A stretch of 24,911 nt of DNA from an uncultured Clostridia bacterium (GCA_946006915.1 CAMFZK010000001.1:1-24911), one strand, 5' to 3'; counted from the first letter of the stretch, positions 7,352 through 15,212 are shown. Numbers and translations: made by a program. The notes: generated by a model not told the origin, from the letters alone.

Positions 7352-8301
7352 TTGAAAGAGCAAAAGAACTTTTGGCTGACGGCACCGTAAACCGTGTGCT
7401 CGGTTGGAAAAAAGGCGATATGTGTTTTAACCCCGAACCCGCTTTTTTTGAAACCGCCGAAGATTTGGACGAAAATTTTGTATACGGCGGATTTTGCGGC
7501 GCAAATTTAAGCAAATATATGATAGATGCCTCTAAATTAGAGGGTAAAACTTTGGTTTTGCTGAAACCCTGTGATACATACAGTTTTAACCAACTTATTA
7601 ACGAACACCGTGTAGACCGTGAAAAAGCATATATTATCGGCGTTGGCTGTAAGGGTAAACTTAACATTGAAACAATTAAGCAGAGCGGTGTTAAAGGTAT
7701 TTTAAATATTACCGAAAACGGCGATATGCTTAACATTGAAACCCTTTACGGCAATACCGAAATGAAATATTCCGACGCTTTGCTTGAACGTTGCCACGTT
7801 TGTAAAGGCAAAGAACATAAAATTTATGACGAGTTAATCGGCGAATCGCAGGACACAAGCGACAGAGAACGTTTTGCAGAGGTTGAAAAAATCGAAAAAA
7901 TGTCACCTGAAGAAAAGTTTGCTTTCTTCCAAAAGGAATTAAGCAAATGTATCCGCTGCAACGCCTGCCGTAATGTTTGCCCGGCTTGCAGTTGCAGAAA
8001 ATGCGTGTTTGACAGTACAAAGTTTGATTCTTCACAAAAAGCAAACACCGATTCGTTTGAAGAAAAAATGTTCCACATAATCCGTGCGTTCCACGTAGCG
8101 GGCAGATGTACCGACTGCGGCGAATGTTCACGTGTATGTCCGCAGGGCATTCCGCTTCACCTATTTAACCGTAAATTTATTAAAGATATTAACGAATTTT
8201 ACGGCGAATACCAAGCAGGTGCCGATGTAGATGCCAAAGGTCCGCTTACCGAATATACTTTCGGTGACTGTGAACCGAGCATCGTTAAAGAGAGGGGATA
8301 A
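7339..8301 (+). CDS. Flx-module iron-sulfur protein (FlxC-like, 4Fe-4S dicluster)
   Basis: The 320-residue product has an N-terminal domain of about 190 residues that resembles the FrhB/FdhB-type beta-subunit fold (LLKPCDTYSFNQLI, IIGVGCKGKL, ERCHVCKGKEH). A two-cluster ferredoxin domain follows: Cys204, 207, 210, 214, then a further PACSCRKC, and Cys257, 260, 263, 267. It is soluble. Its place between flxD and two sulfite-reductase-like genes matches the FlxABCD module described in Desulfovibrio vulgaris, where two iron-sulfur subunits link FlxA to FlxD. Which of the two deserves the letter C is uncertain. GGGGG at 7327-7331 precedes the ATG, which overlaps flxD. Confidence 0.78.
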   Translation: MQKIVERAKELLADGTVNRVLGWKKGDMCFNPEPAFFETAEDLDENFVYGGFCGANLSKYMIDASKLEGKTLVLLKPCDTYSFNQLINEHRVDREKAYIIGVGCKGKLNIETIKQSGVKGILNITENGDMLNIETLYGNTEMKYSDALLERCHVCKGKEHKIYDELIGESQDTSDRERFAEVEKIEKMSPEEKFAFFQKELSKCIRCNACRNVCPACSCRKCVFDSTKFDSSQKANTDSFEEKMFHIIRAFHVAGRCTDCGECSRVCPQGIPLHLFNRKFIKDINEFYGEYQAGADVDAKGPLTEYTFGDCEPSIVKERG

Positions 8302-8304
8302 TGT

Positions 8305-9333
8305 ATGAAAAAAATTGCTAAATCCAATTTATCGGCATTATTCGCCAAGATAAACGAAACCAAAGACCTTTATGTGCCGGTTAAAAACGGCGAACAGGTA
8401 AACTTTGCCGCTTACAGCGAAGAAGCAGAAGTTGATTTAACCGCCCTTAAAACCGTTAAATCCCCTAAAGATGCCTTCTTCCCCCAAAGCGAAAACCTTT
8501 ACACCTGCTTTAACGAACAGGGCAAAATTTCAATCACCCCCGAAGAATTACAGGACAAAGATTTTGTGGTTTTCGGTATGAAAGCGTGCGACATTAAGGG
8601 TATTGAAGTACTTGATAAAGTATTTTTATCCGAACCGGTGGACAGTTTCTATGCCGCAAGACGTCAACACGGTATTATCGTAGGTCTTGCTTGCGATAAG
8701 CCGGAAGAATCCTGTTTTTGTACCGTTTTCGGTATAAACCCTGCCGAACCTACCGCCGATGTTGCGGTTTATGATGATGAAGACTTCCTTTATTGGAACG
8801 CTTTAACCGAAAAGGGCAACGCTTTGACCGAAACTCTTTGCGACCTTTTGGAAGATGCAGATAATACCGCAGTAGAAAACAAGAAAAAGGAAATAACGGC
8901 AATAGCCGAAAAACTCCCTTATGCTAATCTTTCGCTTGAGGGTTGGAACGGTGACGCTTTAACCGAAAAGTTTGACTCGCCTATATGGGAAGAACTTTAC
9001 AAACCCTGCCTTGCTTGCGGTACTTGTACTTTCTCTTGTCCTACCTGTCAATGTTACGATATTAAGGACTATAACACCGGCAACGGCATTAAGCGTTACC
9101 GTTGTTGGGATTCTTGTATGTATTCCGACTTTACAATGATGGCACACGGCAACAACCGTACAAGCCAAATGCAAAGATTCCGTCAAAGATTTATGCACAA
9201 ACTTGTTTACTTCCCCGCAAATAACGACGGGATGTATTCCTGCGTCGGTTGCGGACGCTGTGTAGACAAATGCCCCCAAAACCTTAACATTGTAAAGGTA
9301 ATTAAAGCATTTGAAAAAGGAGGAAAAGCGTAA
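8305..9333 (+). CDS. Flx-module iron-sulfur protein (FlxB-like, similar to anaerobic sulfite reductase subunit A)
   Basis: This 342-residue protein resembles AsrA, the ferredoxin-type subunit of anaerobic sulfite reductase. The N-terminal 230 residues include VVFGMKACDIKGIEVLDK and GLACDKPEESCFC, typical of that family. Two [4Fe-4S] motifs follow: Cys235, 238, 241, 245 (with an extra TCQC) and Cys313, 316, 319, 323. AGAGGGG at 8291-8297 precedes the ATG at 8305, three bases after the previous stop. The last base of its stop codon is the first base of the flxA start (TAATG). There is no asrC sulfite reductase gene here, so a role in the Flx electron chain is more likely than sulfite reduction. 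Confidence 0.85.
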   Translation: MKKIAKSNLSALFAKINETKDLYVPVKNGEQVNFAAYSEEAEVDLTALKTVKSPKDAFFPQSENLYTCFNEQGKISITPEELQDKDFVVFGMKACDIKGIEVLDKVFLSEPVDSFYAARRQHGIIVGLACDKPEESCFCTVFGINPAEPTADVAVYDDEDFLYWNALTEKGNALTETLCDLLEDADNTAVENKKKEITAIAEKLPYANLSLEGWNGDALTEKFDSPIWEELYKPCLACGTCTFSCPTCQCYDIKDYNTGNGIKRYRCWDSCMYSDFTMMAHGNNRTSQMQRFRQRFMHKLVYFPANNDGMYSCVGCGRCVDKCPQNLNIVKVIKAFEKGGKA

Positions 9334-10187
9334 TGTGTGACTGTGATTGCCATAAGAATTATAATTTAGATACACTTATTCCGTTAGTCGGCGTTATTAC
9401 CGATATTAAAGAACAAACGCCCGACGTCAAAACTTTCCGTGTAAACGCTTTAGAGGGCGGAAAACTTTTTGAACACAAGCCCGGTCAATGCGCAATGCTT
9501 TGTGCGCCCGGTGTAAGCGAGGGAATGTTCTCTATAACATCTTCGCCCACAAATAAGGAATATCAGGAATTCAGCATTAAAAGATGCGGTCAACTCACCG
9601 AATATTTACATTCCCTAAAGGTTGGCGACCAAATCACCGTAAGAGGACCTTACGGCAACAACTTCCCCGTTGATACGGAACTTAAAGGCAAAAACCTTTT
9701 GTTTATTGCGGGCGGTATAGGTCTTGCACCTTTGCGTTCGGTAATTAACTATGTAATAGACAACCGCCAAGATTACGGCACAGTTGATATTCTTTACGGT
9801 TCACGTTCGGCAGATGACCTTGTAGGTCTTGACGAAATTCAAAATGTTTGGATGAACACTCCCGGTATAAATGTTCACCTTACAATCGACCGTGAGCAAG
9901 AGGGTTGGGACGGTCACGTTGGTTTTGTTCCCTCTTATTTAAGGGAGTTGGAATTTTCCAACGACAAAACCGTTTTGGTTTGCGGACCTCCTATTATGAT
10001 TAAGTTTGTTTTACAGGGATTACAGGAAATGGGCTTTACAAAAGAACAGGTTTACACAACACTTGAACTTCGTATGAAGTGCGGTGTCGGTAAATGCGGA
10101 CGCTGTAATATCGGCTCTAAATACGTTTGTAAAGACGGTCCGGTATTCCGTTTTGACGAAATTGACGAATTACCTAACGAGTATTAA
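9333..10187 (+). CDS. flxA: FlxA-like FAD/NAD(P)-binding oxidoreductase (NADH entry subunit)
   Basis: This is a ferredoxin-NADP reductase-type protein of the AsrB/DHODB family that oxidises NAD(P)H. The 284-residue product has an FAD domain with MFSITSSP (about residues 66-73), an NAD(P) domain with GGIGLAPLRS (127-136) and VLCGPPIM, and a C-terminal [2Fe-2S] site with Cys250, 255, 258 and 266. In the Flx-Hdr complex this subunit takes electrons from NADH and passes them through FlxBC and FlxD to HdrA. The start overlaps the flxB stop by one base. The N-terminus MCDCDCH is unusually rich in cysteine and might hold a metal site. NADH rather than NADPH is inferred from the described complex, not from a residue. 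Confidence 0.88.
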   Translation: MCDCDCHKNYNLDTLIPLVGVITDIKEQTPDVKTFRVNALEGGKLFEHKPGQCAMLCAPGVSEGMFSITSSPTNKEYQEFSIKRCGQLTEYLHSLKVGDQITVRGPYGNNFPVDTELKGKNLLFIAGGIGLAPLRSVINYVIDNRQDYGTVDILYGSRSADDLVGLDEIQNVWMNTPGINVHLTIDREQEGWDGHVGFVPSYLRELEFSNDKTVLVCGPPIMIKFVLQGLQEMGFTKEQVYTTLELRMKCGVGKCGRCNIGSKYVCKDGPVFRFDEIDELPNEY

Positions 10188-10204
10188 GAAAGGTGTAACT
10201 GAAA

Positions 10205-10879
10205 ATGGAAAATATGGTTAATGTATTTTTTTACGGCAAAAAATATTCCGTACCCGCAGACCTTACTATTATGACTGCTATGGAGTATGCCGGATATACC
10301 CTTAAAAGAGGATGCGGTTGCCGTCACGGTTTTTGCGGTGCCTGTGCTACCATTTACCGCATTAAGGGCGACAATGAACTTAAAACCTGTCTTGCTTGCC
10401 AAACACAGGTACAGGAAGGTATGTATGTTGCAAGCATTCCCTTCTTCCCGACCGATAAAAGAACCTACAATATTAACGAGATTAAACCCACCAATCAAAT
10501 AATGATGGAACTTTATCCTGAAATTTACAGTTGTATCGGCTGTAACGCTTGTACAAATGCCTGCACACAGGGTCTTAACGTTATGCAGTATATTGCTTAT
10601 GCACAGCGTGCCGATTTTGAAAAGTGTGCCGAAGAATCTTTCGACTGTGTAGGTTGCGGATGTTGTTCTACAAGATGTCCCGCAGGTATTTCCCATCCTA
10701 TGGTTGGCTTGCTTGCCCGCCGTCTTACCGGTAAATATATCGCTCCCGAAACCGAACACCTTAAAAACAGGGTTGAAGAAATCAACAGGGGCGAATATGA
10801 CGAACTGATTGAACAAATTATGCAAAAACCCATTACAGAAATGCAAGAACTTTACAACACAAGAGAAATTGAGAAATAA
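10205..10879 (+). CDS. Fumarate reductase/succinate dehydrogenase iron-sulfur subunit
   Basis: The 224-residue product has an N-terminal [2Fe-2S] domain (GCGCRHGFCGAC, with Cys39, 44, 47 and Cys62 or 65). A dicluster domain follows with Cys110, 113, 116, 120 and Cys148, 151, 154, 158. In classical FrdB/SdhB the twelve ligands are arranged so that one cluster is [3Fe-4S] and ligands cross over between motifs. Here both motifs have the plain CxxCxxCxxxC form, which predicts two [4Fe-4S] clusters. This resembles the N-terminal half of methanogen thiol:fumarate reductase TfrB, without its HdrB-like half. AAGGTG at 10189-10194 precedes the ATG. The gene stops one base into the flavoprotein gene's ribosome site. 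No membrane anchor gene accompanies it. Confidence 0.85.
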   Translation: MENMVNVFFYGKKYSVPADLTIMTAMEYAGYTLKRGCGCRHGFCGACATIYRIKGDNELKTCLACQTQVQEGMYVASIPFFPTDKRTYNINEIKPTNQIMMELYPEIYSCIGCNACTNACTQGLNVMQYIAYAQRADFEKCAEESFDCVGCGCCSTRCPAGISHPMVGLLARRLTGKYIAPETEHLKNRVEEINRGEYDELIEQIMQKPITEMQELYNTREIEK

Positions 10880-10884
10880 GGAGG
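10878..10884 (+). promoter_or_regulatory. Ribosome binding site fixing the fumarate reductase flavoprotein start
   Basis: AAGGAGG at 10878-10884 is 8 bases before ATG 10893. It rules out the in-frame ATG at 10809, which lies inside the iron-sulfur gene and would add 28 residues translated from that gene in another frame. Confidence 0.88.
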
Positions 10885-10892
10885 CGCTTAAT

Positions 10893-12503
10893 ATGTATAC
10901 ACCGTATCCGGAAAATATGATGGAATCCATCAAAAAAGTGGAAGCGTCCAGACAGGCGCGTATGGCAACAGAACCAAGACGTTTAACTGCTGATGAAAAA
11001 GATAACCTTTTAAAAGAATTCCATCCGGACTATAAACCGGAAGCATTTGCAGAAATCAAAGTCGGCCCCAACAAAGGTGAAAAAGCTCCGTTGGAATTGG
11101 CAAATATGCTTCATTCTACAAGCCGTATTTGTGGCGAAAACATTGATCTTACTAAAGTGGATTATGATGTGGATGTACTTGTTATCGGCGGCGGCGGAGC
11201 AGGTTCTTCCTGTGCTATCGAAGCGCATGAAGCAGGCGCAAATGTTATGATCGTAACAAAACTTCGTATTGGTGACGCTAATACAATGATGGCCGAAGGC
11301 GGTATTCAGGCAGCGGATAAAGAAAACGATTCTCCGGTACAGCATTACCTTGACTGTTTCGGCGGCGGACATTTTGCGGCCAAACCCGAACTTGTTAAGA
11401 AACTGGTTATGGAGGCACCCGATGCAATTAAATGGTTAAATGAACTTGGTGTTGAGTTTGACAAAGAAGAAGACGGCACTATGATTACTACTCACGGCGG
11501 CGGTACTTCAAGAAAGAGAATGCACGCCGCTAAGGATTATTCCGGTGCAGAAATTATGCGTACCTTGCGTGATGAAGTTATCAACCGCGGTATTCCCGTT
11601 GTAGAATTCACTTCTGCGGTAGAACTTATTAAAGATGATAAGGGTCAAGTTGCCGGTGCAGTTCTTCTTAATATGGAAACCGGCGACTATATGGTAGCAC
11701 GTGCTAAAACCGTTGTTATTGCTACCGGCGGTGCCGGAAGAATGCATTATCAAGGTTTCCCGACATCCAACCACTACGGCGCAACGGCTGACGGTCTTGT
11801 ATTGGGTTACAGAGCAGGCGCTAAACTTTTATATCAGGATTCTATTCAGTATCACCCAACAGGAGCAATCTATCCTTCACAAATTCTCGGAGCATTAGTT
11901 ACCGAAAAGGTTCGTTCTGTAGGCGCTCAATTGGTAAACGGCGAAGGCGAAGCATATATTCACCCATTGGAAACCCGTGATGTAAATGCATCGGGTGTTA
12001 TTCGTGAATGTGCCGAAGGCCGTGGCGTTGATGTTCCGGGCGGCGCAAAGGGTGTATGGCTTGATACTCCCATGATTGAAATTCTCGGCGGAGAAGGAAC
12101 TATTGAAAAGAGAATTCCGGCAATGTTCCGTATGTATATGAACTACGGCATTGATATGCGTAAAGTTCCGATTTTGATTTATCCTACACTTCATTATCAA
12201 AACGGCGGTCTTGAAATCGGCGGGGACGGATTTACAAAAAATATTGAAAATCTCCTGGTTGCAGGTGAAGCCGTTGGCGGTATCCACGGAAGAAACCGTC
12301 TTATGGGTAACTCACTTCTTGATATTATCGTTTTCGGCCGTAATGCAGGTAAAGCGGCGGCTAAAAAGTCACAAGAGGTTACTTTGGGCGAATTAACCCT
12401 TTCGCATATTGAAGATTACGCAAAAGAACTTAAAGCCGCAGGAGTAGAAACAAATGAAGTTTCTCCGCTCTTGCTTCCTAAATATGCCCGTCACGAAAGG
12501 TAG
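10893..12503 (+). CDS. Soluble fumarate reductase flavoprotein subunit (FrdA/SdhA/TfrA family)
   Basis: This FAD protein should interconvert fumarate and succinate. The 536-residue product has the FAD motif GGGGAG at residues 99-104, AEGG at 134-137, and the catalytic set His321 (HPTG), Arg341 (TEKVR, proton donor), His434 (LHYQNGG) and Arg469 (NRLMGNSLLD), equivalent to E. coli FrdA His232, Arg287, His355 and Arg390. Three things are odd. The His that binds FAD covalently in E. coli (SHTxxAEGG) is Asn130, so FAD is probably non-covalent. About 90 residues precede the Rossmann fold, where FrdA normally has about ten. Only some 67 residues follow Arg469, so the usual C-terminal domain is mostly missing. 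Proline codon use also differs from hdrA. It lies between the iron-sulfur subunit and fumarase. Confidence 0.88.
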   Translation: MYTPYPENMMESIKKVEASRQARMATEPRRLTADEKDNLLKEFHPDYKPEAFAEIKVGPNKGEKAPLELANMLHSTSRICGENIDLTKVDYDVDVLVIGGGGAGSSCAIEAHEAGANVMIVTKLRIGDANTMMAEGGIQAADKENDSPVQHYLDCFGGGHFAAKPELVKKLVMEAPDAIKWLNELGVEFDKEEDGTMITTHGGGTSRKRMHAAKDYSGAEIMRTLRDEVINRGIPVVEFTSAVELIKDDKGQVAGAVLLNMETGDYMVARAKTVVIATGGAGRMHYQGFPTSNHYGATADGLVLGYRAGAKLLYQDSIQYHPTGAIYPSQILGALVTEKVRSVGAQLVNGEGEAYIHPLETRDVNASGVIRECAEGRGVDVPGGAKGVWLDTPMIEILGGEGTIEKRIPAMFRMYMNYGIDMRKVPILIYPTLHYQNGGLEIGGDGFTKNIENLLVAGEAVGGIHGRNRLMGNSLLDIIVFGRNAGKAAAKKSQEVTLGELTLSHIEDYAKELKAAGVETNEVSPLLLPKYARHER

Positions 12504-12511
12504 GAATTATA

Positions 12512-13354
12512 ATGCGTGAAATAAATGTAAGTGTTCTTACAGACGTTATTGAAAAACTTTGTATCGAAGCAAATGTTCATTTGCCGAGCGACGTTAAATG
12601 CGCTATTAAAACCTGCCGTAAATGTGAGGACGGTGTTATAGCACAGGGCGTTTTGGATAATATTATTGAAAATTTCCAAATTGCCGATAACGAAAATGTC
12701 CCCATTTGTCAGGACACAGGTATGGCTTGCGTTTTTCTTGAAATCGGTCAGGACGTTCACCTTGTAGGCGGCGATTTAACCGAAGCCGTAAACGAAGGTG
12801 TACGCCGAGGATACGATAAAGGTTACCTTAGAAAATCGGTTGTAAAAGACCCTATCAGAAGAGGTAACACGGGTGACAATACCCCCGCAATGCTTTATAC
12901 CGAAATTGTTCCGGGCGAAAATATTAAAATTACTGTTGGTCCTAAAGGTTTCGGCAGTGAAAATATGAGTATGATTAGAATGTTTAAACCCTCTGCAGGG
13001 CTCCAGGGTATTAAAGATTTCATACTCGAAGTAGTTGAAACCGCAGGCCCTAACCCCTGCCCTCCTATGGTTGTGGGTGTCGGTATAGGCGGCACATTCG
13101 ATAAATGTGCCTTACTTGCCAAAAAAGCGTTAATGCGTCCGCTTGATTCTAAAAACCCCGACCCTTACTATGCTGATTTGGAAGAGGAAATGCTCGAAAA
13201 AATCAATATGCTGGGTATCGGCCCTCAAGGTTTCGGCGGTAAAACCACCGCAATCGGGCTTAATATTGAAACATTGCCTACACATATTGCGGGTATGCCC
13301 TGTGCGGTTAATATTAACTGCCACGTAACACGTCATAAAACGGAGGTAATTTAA
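12512..13354 (+). CDS. Class I fumarate hydratase, alpha subunit (TtdA/FumA N-terminal family)
   Basis: This oxygen-sensitive [4Fe-4S] hydro-lyase subunit catalyses reversible hydration of fumarate to L-malate with its beta partner. The 280-residue product has the three cluster ligands Cys66 (PICQDTGM), Cys183 (NPCPPMVVGVGIGG) and Cys270 (CHVTRH), and the segment RRGNTGDNTPA. Two-subunit tartrate dehydratases share this fold, but the fumarate reductase directly upstream supports fumarase. It starts 8 bases after the flavoprotein stop and ends one base before the beta subunit. Confidence 0.92.
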   Translation: MREINVSVLTDVIEKLCIEANVHLPSDVKCAIKTCRKCEDGVIAQGVLDNIIENFQIADNENVPICQDTGMACVFLEIGQDVHLVGGDLTEAVNEGVRRGYDKGYLRKSVVKDPIRRGNTGDNTPAMLYTEIVPGENIKITVGPKGFGSENMSMIRMFKPSAGLQGIKDFILEVVETAGPNPCPPMVVGVGIGGTFDKCALLAKKALMRPLDSKNPDPYYADLEEEMLEKINMLGIGPQGFGGKTTAIGLNIETLPTHIAGMPCAVNINCHVTRHKTEVI

Positions 13355-13355
13355 A

Positions 13356-13913
13356 ATGATTAAAAAAATTAACTTACCTTTAACAGCGGAATTGGCAAAA
13401 ACCTTAAAAGCGGGCGACGAAGTATTGCTTACCGGCACTATTTATACCTCCCGTGATGCAGGTCATAAAAGAATGTGTGAATCTTTGGCAAAGGGCGAGC
13501 CGCTGCCCTTTGACCCTACAGATGCTACCATCTACTACGTAGGTCCTACCCCCGCAAAACCGGGTGCCGTAATCGGCTCGGCAGGTCCTACAACCTCCGG
13601 CAGAATGGACGCTTATGCTCCTACTATGATGTCGGTAGGTGCAAGAGGTATGATTGGTAAAGGCGCTCGTTTACCCGAAGTGGTTGAGGCAATGAAAAAA
13701 TACAACGGTGTTTATTTCGGCGCTATCGGCGGTGCGGGTGCGTTGCTTGCTAAATGCATTAAATCGGCAGAACTTATTGCTTTTGAAGATTTAGGTGCAG
13801 AAGCACTTCGCAAACTTTATGTAGAAGATATGCCGTTGGTTGTTATTATCGACAGCGAGGGTAACAACCTTTACGAAAACGGCAGAAAAGCATATTTAGA
13901 ACAACGTAAATAA
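13356..13913 (+). CDS. Class I fumarate hydratase, beta subunit (TtdB/FumA C-terminal family)
   Basis: This 185-residue partner supplies substrate-binding residues to the class I fumarase. The family motifs are present: LTGTIYTSRDAGHKRM near residues 25-40, GPTTSGRMDAY, the KGAR segment and FGAIGGAGALLAK. Size matches the beta subunit of two-gene fumarases. Its ATG lies one base after the alpha stop, and GGAGG in the alpha gene's last codons serves as ribosome site. The order alpha-beta and the neighbours favour fumarase over tartrate dehydratase, which I cannot exclude from sequence alone. Confidence 0.92.
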   Translation: MIKKINLPLTAELAKTLKAGDEVLLTGTIYTSRDAGHKRMCESLAKGEPLPFDPTDATIYYVGPTPAKPGAVIGSAGPTTSGRMDAYAPTMMSVGARGMIGKGARLPEVVEAMKKYNGVYFGAIGGAGALLAKCIKSAELIAFEDLGAEALRKLYVEDMPLVVIIDSEGNNLYENGRKAYLEQRK

Positions 13914-13927
13914 GAAGGGTTAAGAAA

Positions 13928-15178
13928 ATGAAATTATTTGGCGGTGTTGTTTCGGTTAGCGGAATAACATTCTTAATGTTTGCAGTTTTTGTAATTGCCG
14001 TTTTGGGTTACGCCTTGGGCAGAGTTAATATTAAAGGCGTTTCTTTAGGTACGGCAGGCGTATTTATAGTTGCACTTCTTTTCGGTGCATTATTTTCTAA
14101 AACTTTAAGCGGTACTGTAATCCAAACCGTAAACGGTGCGGCTGTGGATATCAGCGGTAATGCCTTAAAAATAGTAGAAAACATAGGGCTTATACTGTTC
14201 GTAACATCGGTTGGTTTTATAGCAGGCCCCAGTTTCTTTAAAGATTTAAAGAAAAACTATAAGTCATATATCCTTTTGGGTATTGTAATTATTCTTATGG
14301 GCGGTTTAACCTGTCTTTCGTGTTACTTTGTAGGCCGTAATTTTACCGACCTTTCGGCAAAACAGTTTATGGCTATTTGCGTTGGTCTTCTTTCGGGTGC
14401 TTTAACAAGTACCCCCGCTTTCTCGGCGTCAAAAGCAACCGTTGCACCCGAATTTGAAGAACTCGTAACGGTTGGTAACGGTATTGCTTACATTTTCGGC
14501 GTTATCGGGGTTGTGTTGTTCGTTCAACTTATCCCCAAAATCGTTAAAGCCGATATGGAAAAGGAAGCAAAAAAACTTGTAGTAGAAACCAAAGCCGAAA
14601 CAGTAAATGTAAAGAAAAAATGTTTTGAAATGGACGATTTCGGTTTATTCGCTTTCGGTCTTGCCGCTGTGGTTGGCGTGTTTGTGGGTGCAATTAAAAT
14701 ACCTATGTCTTCACAGGGTCTTTCGGGCACTACCTTCTCCTTAACCACAACCGGCGGTGCGCTTCTAACCGCACTGGTATTCGGTCATTTCGGTCAAATC
14801 GGCCTTTTGAGTTTAAGGGTGGATAATAAAACCCTTAAAACTTTCCGTGAACTCGGTTTAATGCTTTTCTTAATCGGTGCAGGTATTGCCGGCGGAACAA
14901 AGTTTGTTACCTACTTCAAACCCGTTTACTTCCTGTACGGTGCTTTAATGACTATTGTTCCTATGATAGTTGGCTTCCTTTTTGCAAAGTATGTTTTAAA
15001 GTTAAGTCTTTTAAACAACTTGGGTTCTATTACCGGCGGTATGACAAGTACCCCCGCATTGGGAACACTTATAAATGTTGCCAAAACCGAAAACATTGCC
15101 TCTGCCTATGCCGCAACCTATCCGATTGCGCTTATCGCAGTAGTGCTTGTTTCCCAATTCCTAATAATTTTATTCTAA
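13928..15178 (+). CDS. AspT-family transporter, possible succinate/dicarboxylate exporter
   Basis: The 416-residue hydrophobic protein has about ten membrane segments in two halves. Each half ends in a related motif: GALTSTPAF at residues 157-165 and GGMTSTPAL at 370-378, the internal repeat of the aspartate:alanine exchanger (AspT/YidE) family. Most family members have about 550 residues with two RCK domains between the halves. Here only a charged linker of about 35 residues (near 206-238) remains, so the regulatory domains are missing. The family includes SucE1, the succinate exporter of Corynebacterium glutamicum. Being last in an operon for succinate formation, this one plausibly exports succinate or swaps it for another dicarboxylate. 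It starts 14 bases after fumarase beta. Confidence 0.82.
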   Translation: MKLFGGVVSVSGITFLMFAVFVIAVLGYALGRVNIKGVSLGTAGVFIVALLFGALFSKTLSGTVIQTVNGAAVDISGNALKIVENIGLILFVTSVGFIAGPSFFKDLKKNYKSYILLGIVIILMGGLTCLSCYFVGRNFTDLSAKQFMAICVGLLSGALTSTPAFSASKATVAPEFEELVTVGNGIAYIFGVIGVVLFVQLIPKIVKADMEKEAKKLVVETKAETVNVKKKCFEMDDFGLFAFGLAAVVGVFVGAIKIPMSSQGLSGTTFSLTTTGGALLTALVFGHFGQIGLLSLRVDNKTLKTFRELGLMLFLIGAGIAGGTKFVTYFKPVYFLYGALMTIVPMIVGFLFAKYVLKLSLLNNLGSITGGMTSTPALGTLINVAKTENIASAYAATYPIALIAVVLVSQFLIILF

Positions 15179-15212
15179 AAAGTTTGCATCCTTTTTTAAG
15201 GATGCAAATTTT
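15179..15212 (+). terminator. Intrinsic terminator after the fumarate operon
   Basis: An 11-base-pair perfect stem (15183-15193 with 15198-15208) around a TTTT loop can extend outward by four pairs, one of them G-U. It has A residues on the 5' side and TTTT on the 3' side, so it may also work on the opposite strand. It begins directly after the transporter stop codon. The pyrophosphatase gene downstream must rely on read-through or on a promoter I cannot identify. Confidence 0.82.

Noticed and set aside
8305..10187. Anaerobic sulfite reductase AsrAB
   Set aside because: The two genes resemble AsrA and AsrB, but there is no AsrC siroheme subunit and the context is Hdr with fumarate reductase.
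10809..10892. Longer start for the fumarate reductase flavoprotein
   Set aside because: The extra 28 codons lie in the iron-sulfur gene in another frame, and AAGGAGG marks ATG 10893.
10184..10933. A 249-codon open frame on the minus strand opposite the fumarate reductase iron-sulfur gene
   Set aside because: It is fully antisense to a gene with clear cluster motifs, has no recognisable domain, and its composition follows from the sense-strand codon pattern.
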